DNA of 5,553 nt from DASWRT01 sp036403035 (GTDB lineage Bacteria > Pseudomonadota > Alphaproteobacteria > ATCC43930 > CGMCC-115725). The DNA lies in assembly GCA_036403035.1 (NCBI GenBank), contig DASWRT010000193.1, positions 1-5,553 of the forward strand, written 5' to 3'. The notes below the pieces were generated by a model, which saw only the letters and a list, made by a program, of their open reading frames with translations, was not told the DNA's origin and made no database searches. The translations under genes were made by a program, and so were the position numbers. Positions 1 to 4,313 of the stretch are shown piece by piece (the stretch's first letter is position 1; the number at the start of each line of letters is the position of its first letter).

Positions 1-289
1 GCGCGGCCTCGTCCGCGCGGGGCGTCTGGTGCAGCTGCGCCTGGAGGTCTCCGACCATCCGGGCAACCTCGCCCGCGTCACCGGCCTGATCGCCGAGAAG
101 GGCGGCAACATCGTCGAGGTGCAGCACCAGCGCCTGTTCCACAACGTGCCCGCGAAGGCGGCCGAGCTGGACGTGGTGATCGAAACCCGCAACCCGGCGC
201 ATGTCGGCGCCGTCATCGCGGCCCTCGAAGCGGCCGGCTTCCCGACTAGCCTCCTCTCCGACGTCGCCGCCGACCCCAGGGCGAATTGA
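1..289 (+). CDS. ilvA: Threonine dehydratase (threonine ammonia-lyase), C-terminal ACT domain, 5'-truncated by window edge
   Basis: The reading frame is open from base 2 to the TGA at 287-289 and gives 95 residues with no start inside the window. A GTG at 29 is internal to the domain, not the start. The visible part is a single ACT domain: it begins RGLVRAGRLVQLRLEVSD, continues HPGNLARVTGLIAEKGGNIVEV, then HQRLF..VPAKAAELDVVIETR, and ends in a helix reading AAGF. This pattern, especially GGNIVEVxHQR followed by an ELxVVxETR strand, is typical of the C-terminus of PLP-dependent threonine dehydratases of about 400 residues with one ACT domain. Those enzymes deaminate L-threonine to 2-oxobutyrate in the cytosol, the first step toward isoleucine. 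In the family the ACT domain carries allosteric control. The PLP-binding catalytic domain lies outside the window, so ilvA versus the catabolic tdcB type cannot be settled. No GC-rich hairpin with a T-run follows the stop. Confidence 0.88.
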   Translation, partial: RGLVRAGRLVQLRLEVSDHPGNLARVTGLIAEKGGNIVEVQHQRLFHNVPAKAAELDVVIETRNPAHVGAVIAALEAAGFPTSLLSDVAADPRAN

Positions 290-523
290 GTGGGGACAGG
301 CAGAGCACACCGACCGCGCGCAGCGCCGGATTTTCTTGGTGTCTTGGTGGTTCAAACGTTGTTTTTTACTCTTCTCCAAGCCGAACATTGGATGAAGAGG
401 CCGGAGATTTTGTTTCCGCGCGAATCCGTTGAATTCGACCGCCGATTATACCCGTCAAAAAAGCTACACGAAACGTCGCTATCGTGGCGGCCGGTGAACG
501 GTGTGCGTCGCGGAGTGACGACG
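290..523. other. AT-rich intergenic stretch, no gene recognised
   Basis: Between the threonine dehydratase stop and the small ORF at 524 the GC content drops to about 46 % over 331-480 (counted by hand), against roughly 65-70 % in the flanking genes. It contains a T6 run at 362-367, an A6 run near 457-462 and the TATAC-containing segment near 446-451. I could not find a -35/-10 pair with acceptable spacing: TTGAAT at 429-434 and TTATAC at 446-451 are only 11 bp apart. No frame gives a protein I recognise. It may hold the promoter of the small ORF or be the remains of an insertion. Confidence 0.5.
335..350. repeat. Short tandem repeat, two copies of CTTGGTGK
   Basis: CTTGGTGT (335-342) is followed directly by CTTGGTGG (343-350), so seven of eight positions match. 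The segment lies in the AT-rich gap downstream of the threonine dehydratase gene. I recall similar TCTTGGTGTCTTGGTGG strings in intergenic DNA of unrelated bacteria, but I cannot verify this without a search. No function is proposed. Confidence 0.35.
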
Positions 524-691
524 ATGAAGAGCCAGTGGACGGGTTTGTTTCTTGCCGGGCTGATGGGGCTTGCCGGCGTGCCGGCCGTGCAAGCGGCGGA
601 TCAGCGCGCGCAGCCGATCGGAGACGCGGTGCACCCGGTCGATGTCGCGGCTCGCCGCTATGGCTCCGACTCGACGAGTTGTCGCACCTGA
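524..691 (+). CDS. Small exported peptide, hypothetical (55 aa), possibly the 5' remnant of a longer gene
   Basis: ATG at 524 is preceded by GGAG at 512-515, eight bases upstream, which is a reasonable ribosome binding site. The product starts MKSQWTGLFLAGLMGLAG and continues VPAVQAADQ. This is a positively charged n-region, a hydrophobic core of about 13 residues, and an AxA-type signal-peptidase I site (VQA-A or QAA-D near residues 23-25). The rest, about 30 residues (DQRAQPIGDAVHPVDVAARRYGSDSTSCRT), is polar and matches nothing I know. A genuine signal peptide followed by so short a mature part suggests either a tiny secreted or periplasmic peptide or a truncated gene. I looked for a continuation in the other frames after 660 and found no convincing one. 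A longer reading from 290 in the same frame lacks a ribosome site and runs through AT-rich non-coding sequence, so I prefer 524. Confidence 0.4.
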   Translation: MKSQWTGLFLAGLMGLAGVPAVQAADQRAQPIGDAVHPVDVAARRYGSDSTSCRT

Positions 692-896
692 TCTGCACGA
701 TGCCCGCCCTGACGCTCGTAGGCGCCACGGTCAAGCTCCGCCGCCTCTGCTGCTCCAAGCTCGGTATCGAACATGCCGTCTGCTGTGAAGAAATCACGTC
801 GCTACGGCATGTCCTTGCCGTAATGCAAAGCGCCGCCGCCGATTCCATAGCAGGCTAGGAAACCGAGTGAGCGGGGCACACGTGAACTCATGCACC
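692..896. other. Unassigned sequence upstream of the XRE regulator
   Basis: GC content is about 62 % over 701-850, intermediate between the AT-rich gap before it and the genes after it. Open frames exist on both strands. One on + (to 858) reads cysteine-rich, with RRLCCSKLGIEHAVCCEE; one on - spans 366-848. Neither has a credible start site, ribosome site or domain. A small perfect inverted repeat is present: ACGGCA (804-809), six-base loop, TGCCGT (816-821), without a T-run. GATTCCA at 841-847 repeats a half-site seen again at 899-905. I cannot tell whether this is a decayed gene fragment or a long upstream region. Confidence 0.4.
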
Positions 897-898
897 TT

Positions 899-932
899 GA
901 TTCCACTATATTGGAATATAAGATGCTTATAT
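899..932 (+). promoter_or_regulatory. Probable operator/core promoter of the XRE-cupin gene: two overlapping perfect inverted repeats
   Basis: The first palindrome is ATTCCA (900-905), spacer CTATAT, TGGAAT (912-917). The second is ATATAAG (916-922), spacer ATG, CTTATAT (926-932), whose right arm covers the first two bases of the ATG start at 931. Both are perfect and they share bases 916-917, in an AT-rich pocket within GC-rich DNA. TATAAG (917-922) or TATATT (907-912) could be a -10 box. TTGATT (897-902) is a possible -35, but its spacing to 917 is only 14 bp, so the promoter is not well defined. With -10 at 917-922 transcription would begin within a few bases of the ATG, giving a leaderless mRNA. 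That fits the absence of any purine-rich ribosome site before 931. XRE regulators commonly repress their own promoter through such palindromes, so autoregulation is the likely role. That is inference. Confidence 0.55.
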
Positions 933-1512
933 GAGCTTGTCCGGAACCGACATCGACGGCCGCATCGGCGCACGCATCCGCGAGCTTCGCGCCGAGAGAA
1001 GCCTGACGCTGGACGGCCTTGCCCATCTGGCCGACGTCAGCCGCGCGATGCTGTCGCGCATCGAGCGCGGCGAATCGAGCCCCACCGCGCAGCTCCTGGC
1101 CAAGATCTGCGGCGGCCTTGGCATCACGCTCTCCGTGTTGTTCGCCGAGACCGAGAAGCCCGTCAGCCCGCTCTCGCGCCGCGCCGACCAGCCGATGTGG
1201 CGCGATCCCGCAAGCCATTACCTGCGCCGCAACGTCTCGCCTCCCGGTACCGGCTCGCCCGTCGACATCGTCGAGATCGAGTTCCCGCCCGGCGGCAGCG
1301 TCGCCTTCGACAGCCAGCGCCTTGCCGGCACGGACCAGCATGTCTGGGTGCTCGACGGCACGCTGGAGTTGCAGGTTGGCGAGGATTCGTTCCGGCTCGA
1401 AAAGGGCGATTGCCTGATGATGCGCTTCGACCGTCCGGTCCTGTTCCGAAACACCACGACGCGTCATACCCGCTACGCCGTCATCATCGGCCACGGAGCC
1501 ATGAGGCCATGA
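931..1512 (+). CDS. XRE-family transcriptional regulator with C-terminal cupin domain
   Basis: The 193-residue product has two parts. Residues about 12-70 form an HTH_3/XRE DNA-binding domain, IRELRAERSLTLDGLAHLADVSRAMLSRIERGESSP..., with the recognition helix around SRAMLSRIERG (37-47). Residues about 110-188 form a small beta-barrel cupin, including HVWVLDGTLELQVG, an LEKGD turn and a strand ending YAVIIGHG. Cytosolic HTH-cupin proteins of 180-200 residues typically sense a small molecule through the cupin and repress a neighbouring gene. Here the usual metal-binding pattern is eroded: only His137 remains in motif 1, and the family's common 'P-H' of motif 2 reads RPVLFRN, with Val170 in place of His. 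The ligand may therefore be bound without metal. ATG at 931 is the first in-frame start after a TAA at 919-921, and no Shine-Dalgarno sequence precedes it. Its stop overlaps the next start (ATGA), so it is probably co-translated with the GNAT gene. Confidence 0.93.
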   Translation: MSLSGTDIDGRIGARIRELRAERSLTLDGLAHLADVSRAMLSRIERGESSPTAQLLAKICGGLGITLSVLFAETEKPVSPLSRRADQPMWRDPASHYLRRNVSPPGTGSPVDIVEIEFPPGGSVAFDSQRLAGTDQHVWVLDGTLELQVGEDSFRLEKGDCLMMRFDRPVLFRNTTTRHTRYAVIIGHGAMRP

Positions 1513-2081
1513 CCGCACCGGCCGCAACGCCTGTCCCAATATCGATCCGCGCCCTCGACGCCGCCGAGGCCCAGGCGCGTCTCGGCGAACTGGCCGACAT
1601 CCTGGTGGACGCCGTGGCGCACGGCGCCTCGGTCAATTTCATGGCGGGGTTCTCGCACGACGAGGGACGGGCCTTCTGGCGCACCCAGATCGCCGGCATC
1701 GCCAATAGCGAGAAGCGGCTCATCGTCGGCGACGACGGCGAGCGGCTCGTGGCGACTGTCATCCTGACCTTCGCGCACCAGCCCAACGCGCCGCACCGCG
1801 CCCAGATCGGCAAGATGGTGGTCCTGTCCTCATCACGCCGGCAGGGAATCGGCCGCCGCCTCCTCACGGCGGCCGAGGGGGCAGCCCGCGACGCCGGCCG
1901 CATGCTGCTGCTGCTCGACACCGAGACCGGCAGCGCCGGAGACATCCTCTACCGGCGCTGCGGCTGGATCGAGTATGGCCGGGTCCCCGGCCACGCGTTC
2001 AAGCCAGACGGGCGGCTCGCCGAGACGACCTTTTTCTACAAGCAGCTGAACAAAGATGAGGCCCGACTAGCGCCGCAATAA
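1509..2081 (+). CDS. GNAT-family N-acetyltransferase
   Basis: This 190-residue cytosolic protein has the GNAT fold signature. A beta-strand AQIGKMVVLSSSR (98-110) leads into the acetyl-CoA pyrophosphate loop RQGIGRRLL (111-119), followed by an alpha-helix, the strand MLLLLDTE and the late motif LYRRCGW (148-153). The N-terminal part, with DAVAHGASVNFMAGFS and AFWR (34-67), resembles GNATs related to tabtoxin-resistance and similar small-molecule acetyltransferases. Those transfer acetyl from acetyl-CoA to an amine of a metabolite or toxin. The substrate cannot be inferred. ATG at 1509 overlaps the TGA of the regulator gene (1510-1512) in an ATGA arrangement, which decides the start. The same frame is open back to 867, but that part only shadows the regulator. 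HTH-cupin plus GNAT pairs recur in proteobacteria, so the regulator probably controls this enzyme as well as itself. Confidence 0.9.
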   Translation: MTAPAATPVPISIRALDAAEAQARLGELADILVDAVAHGASVNFMAGFSHDEGRAFWRTQIAGIANSEKRLIVGDDGERLVATVILTFAHQPNAPHRAQIGKMVVLSSSRRQGIGRRLLTAAEGAARDAGRMLLLLDTETGSAGDILYRRCGWIEYGRVPGHAFKPDGRLAETTFFYKQLNKDEARLAPQ

Positions 2082-2082
2082 G

Positions 2083-2138
2083 TCCTCTCCCCTCGTGGGA
2101 GAGGAAGGGGCCCGCGCGAAGCGCGGGAAGGTGAGGGG
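2083..2138. repeat. Two-hairpin palindromic intergenic repeat (REP-like), possible 3'-end or terminator element
   Basis: The element starts two bases after the GNAT TAA. Hairpin 1 is TCCTCTCCC (2083-2091), loop CTCGT, GGGAGAGGA (2097-2105). Hairpin 2 is CCCGCGC (2111-2117), loop GAA, GCGCGGG (2121-2127). Both stems are perfect. GGTGAGGGG (2130-2138) follows and can pair alternatively with CCCCTC at 2089-2094. I recognise the general form (ctctcccc, purine stretch, ggcccgc/gcggg, aaggtgagggg) as a repeat often seen between genes in alphaproteobacteria, but I cannot count copies here. No T-run follows, so a classical intrinsic terminator is unlikely. A role in mRNA 3'-end protection is possible. 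The next 160 bases (2139-2299) show no gene or strong signal. Confidence 0.7.
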
Positions 2139-2299
2139 CCGAATTCGAAGGGAGCGGCGGCGATTAGAAGGCCGGCCCGGAGTCGTTTAGGTCGCAGTCA
2201 ACTACGCGGCCTGCTTCCGTCCCTTTTGGTCTGCCATCAAGCCGCCGACCGCGTCTACAGTACGCCGCAACGTGAAGGGCGAATTGCGAGCGGGGCGTC

Positions 2300-2902
2300 A
2301 TGCGGCAGTGGTTTTCAGCACTCATCATGCCGGTCGTCGTTACGGCGGCGCTTTCGGCCTGTCACCCGGCGGCGGTCCCTGTCGCGCTCGATTCTGGCCC
2401 GAGCGGAACGCGAGAAGACGCCATCTCGCGACCCATCGTCGCTGCCGGCCCCTTCGTGGATAAGCGCGGGCAGGGGCCGACTTATCTCGGCACGATCCGC
2501 GGCGCTTTCGGAGAACCGGTAACGCGGCTCTATACGATAGCGCCGGTCAGCGGTCTGGTCCGCGAGGCATTCGCCAACGGCCTGAGAGCGCGCGGGCTGC
2601 TCGCCGATGCGACCGAGGCGCCGTACACGCTGTCCGGTGAGATCGCCGCGTTCGACACGAACCAGTACATCCGAGGGGAGGCGGAAGCGAACGTCGCGCT
2701 AACCCTCACCGAAACCAGCACGGGCAGAATCCTCGCACTGTGGCCTGTGCAGGTCCGGGAACGGCAAGGCACCGTGCCGGTGACTGGCGCCCCCGCGGCG
2801 TACGGCCTGCCGGAACCCCTGCCGAAAGTCGCGAGCGATGCGCTCAGGCGGCTGGTCGACGATGCCCTGGACAGCCCAAAATTCCAGGAGGCGGTCCGGT
2901 AG
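2300..2902 (+). CDS. Putative envelope lipoprotein, YajG-like (PF03923 type), function unknown
   Basis: The 200-residue product begins MRQWFSALIMPVVVTAALSAC. This is a type II signal peptide with lipobox L-S-A-C, so Cys21 would be lipidated. The residue after Cys is His, not Asp, so in a Gram-negative cell the default destination is the outer membrane. After a flexible Pro/Ala/Ser-rich linker comes FVDKRG..PTYLGTIRGAFGEPVTRLYTIAPVSGLVREAFANGLRARGLL (52-101), then APYTLSGEIAAFDTNQYIRGEAEANVALTLTETSTGRIL, a pattern of 'D-R' loop, amphipathic helix and beta-hairpins. The same order occurs in YajG-type lipoproteins of unknown function; the match is from memory and moderate. ATG at 2300 is chosen because the signal peptide starts there. 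AGCGGGG (2289-2295) is a weak ribosome site. The gene stands alone, with about 220 bases before it and 420 after. Confidence 0.75.
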   Translation: MRQWFSALIMPVVVTAALSACHPAAVPVALDSGPSGTREDAISRPIVAAGPFVDKRGQGPTYLGTIRGAFGEPVTRLYTIAPVSGLVREAFANGLRARGLLADATEAPYTLSGEIAAFDTNQYIRGEAEANVALTLTETSTGRILALWPVQVRERQGTVPVTGAPAAYGLPEPLPKVASDALRRLVDDALDSPKFQEAVR

Positions 2903-3030
2903 CGCGCTCTGCGCCGGCTTTGCACGAGTTGCTTTCCGTTTCCATTTCGGACAAAATCCGTAACAGCGGCCGATCTCCTCGGCGCTGCCGCCCCGCTCTT
3001 TGACATCGTGAAAAGGAAGGACGCTCACCG

Positions 3031-3205
3031 GACCGCGCGGTCGGCGGAAACGGCGGAAAAACAGGCGATATCAGGCGGGAAAACAGGAGAGGAACAGGAC
3101 GATAACAGGAGCGCATACCTGTTCCTGACATGAAGAAACCGGCACAAACCATTGAAATGTCAGGGACACAGTTTGCGAATCGGTTTCAACCCTCCTGTAT
3201 TTCCG
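3031..3205. repeat. Structured non-coding repeat block with CAGG motifs at about 11-bp spacing
   Basis: This block occupies the centre of the 422-bp gene-free gap between the lipoprotein and the hydrolase. It contains in order: a perfect 12-bp palindrome GACCGCGCGGTC (3031-3042); two perfect tandem copies of CGGCGGAAA (3042-3050, 3051-3059); five CAGG motifs starting at 3062, 3072, 3084, 3095 and 3106, mostly preceded by AA; and an inverted repeat AGGAACAGG (3090-3098) / CCTGTTCCT (3118-3126). CGGAAAAACAGG (3054-3065) is also nearly the reverse complement of CCTGTATTTCCG (3194-3205), with 11 of 12 positions matching, so the block has mirrored ends. I recall AACAGG-rich dispersed sequences in alphaproteobacterial intergenic regions and think this is a degraded member. 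An iteron-like protein-binding array is the alternative. Outside the block (2903-3030 and 3206-3324) I see no gene and no clear terminator. Confidence 0.5.
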
Positions 3206-3324
3206 CTCCGGCGCCCTGTCGGCGCCCGCGGAACGGATCGCGCCGCGGCGGACGGACGCCTTGCCTGCCGCACCCGCCCGGCTTCATGGTGGGGCGGTTC
3301 CGAACCGACATAGGCCCGTCCGCC

Positions 3325-4197
3325 ATGGCACCGTCATCCGCTCCGTCCCCGGTCCTCCGCTCCGTGCCGTGCCTCGCTCCGCACGGCGGCTTCCACCGCG
3401 TCGCCTATGCCGAATGGCCGGGACCGCCCGGTGCGCCGACGCTAGTCTGCGTGCACGGGCTGACCCGCAACGGCCGCGACTTCGACCCGCTCGCCCGCGC
3501 GCTGTCCGAGCGCTACCGGGTGATCTGCCCCGACGTCGCCGGGCGCGGGCGGAGCGACTGGCTCGCCGTTCCCGGCGATTACGGCTACCCGCTCTATCTC
3601 GCCGACATGGCGGCGCTGCTCGCCCGGCTCGACGTCGAGAGCGTCGACTGGGTCGGCACCTCGATGGGCGGGCTGATCGGCATGATGCTGGCGGCGCAGC
3701 CGGGCAACCCGATCCGGCGGCTCGTGCTCAACGATGTCGGGCCGTTCCTCCCGAAGGCGGCGCTCGAACGGATCGGGAGTTATGTCGGCAAGGATCCGCA
3801 TTTCCCCGATATCGCGGCGCTGGAGGAGTATCTGCGCCGGATCCATGCGCCGTTCGGCCCGCTGACCGCCGAACAGTGGCGTCATCTGGCGGAGCATGGC
3901 TGGCGGCACCTGCCGGACGGTAGCGGTGTCGGCCTCGCCTACGACCCGCATATCGGCGACGCGTTCCAGGGCGAGATGAAGGATGTCGATCTCTGGCCCA
4001 TGTGGGACGCGATGCGCTGCCCGACGCTGGTGATCCGTGGCGCGGAGTCGGACCTGCTGCGCGCCGAGGACGCCGCCGCGATGACCCAGCGCGGGCCGCG
4101 CGCCACGCTCGCCGAGTTCCCCGGCATCGGCCACGCGCCGGCGCTGATGGCGGCGGACCAGATCGCCGCCGTGCGGGACTTCCTCGCCGCATCGTGA
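3325..4197 (+). CDS. Alpha/beta-hydrolase (serine hydrolase, substrate unknown)
   Basis: With ATG at 3325 the product is 290 residues. Canonical alpha/beta-hydrolase elements appear in order: the oxyanion-hole segment LVCVHGLTRNGRDFD (40-54), the D-V-A-G-R-G-R-S-D loop (70-78), the nucleophile elbow GTSMGG with Ser113, a helical cap region (about 140-225), the acid strand LVIRGAESDLL with Asp243, and GIGHAPALM with the catalytic His270. All triad residues are present, so it should be active, probably as a cytosolic esterase or lactonase-like enzyme. Sequence alone does not give the substrate. No signal peptide is seen. The frame is open to 3130, but that extension runs through the repeat block and is Arg/Pro-rich. 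ATG at 3286 is a possible alternative start adding 13 residues. Neither start has a strong ribosome site. A 116-base gap separates it from the methyltransferase gene, so co-transcription is possible but unproven. Confidence 0.92.
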   Translation: MAPSSAPSPVLRSVPCLAPHGGFHRVAYAEWPGPPGAPTLVCVHGLTRNGRDFDPLARALSERYRVICPDVAGRGRSDWLAVPGDYGYPLYLADMAALLARLDVESVDWVGTSMGGLIGMMLAAQPGNPIRRLVLNDVGPFLPKAALERIGSYVGKDPHFPDIAALEEYLRRIHAPFGPLTAEQWRHLAEHGWRHLPDGSGVGLAYDPHIGDAFQGEMKDVDLWPMWDAMRCPTLVIRGAESDLLRAEDAAAMTQRGPRATLAEFPGIGHAPALMAADQIAAVRDFLAAS

Positions 4198-4313
4198 CTC
4201 CGCCGCGTCGCGACCGGGGCGTAAGGAACAGGCGACGGCCGGAGCCGCCGGCGCGTGGACCGGGAGGCGGCAGGCCGGGAGCACCCGAGCGGGCAGGGGC
4301 GGCGGCGGCGGCG

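Noticed and set aside
484..858. 124-residue + strand ORF rich in Arg, Ala and Cys
   Set aside because: No ribosome site, no domain, and it overlaps the better-supported signal-peptide ORF. Kept only as unassigned sequence.
923..934. Minimal upstream ORF ATG-CTT-ATA-TGA overlapping the regulator start as ATGA
   Set aside because: It is an automatic result of the palindrome around ATG and has no ribosome site. No evidence of translation.
867..1508. N-terminal extension of the GNAT protein to 404 residues
   Set aside because: This part reads the regulator gene out of frame (Arg/Pro/His-rich). The GNAT domain and the ATGA overlap place the start at 1509.
802..1539. 245-residue ORF on the - strand overlapping the regulator gene
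   Set aside because: It is antisense to the convincing HTH-cupin gene, rich in Ala/Arg/Gly/Asp as expected of a GC-rich shadow frame, and shows no domain.
2276..2286. AGGGCGAATTG shared with 278-288
   Set aside because: A single 11-base match between the end of a coding region and an upstream region, with no further similarity. Probably chance.
3130..3324. 65-residue N-terminal extension of the hydrolase
   Set aside because: It runs through the repeat block and an Arg/Pro-rich stretch, with no ribosome site and nothing like a hydrolase N-terminus.
3442..4284. 280-residue - strand ORF antisense to the alpha/beta-hydrolase
   Set aside because: The + strand product has the full catalytic triad. 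The - strand product is low-complexity and Arg/Ala/His-rich with no recognisable motif.
4299..4313. Run of GGC triplets just before the methyltransferase ATG, as a phase-variable tract
   Set aside because: Only about five triplets in GC-rich DNA. Changes in whole triplets before the start would not shift a frame.
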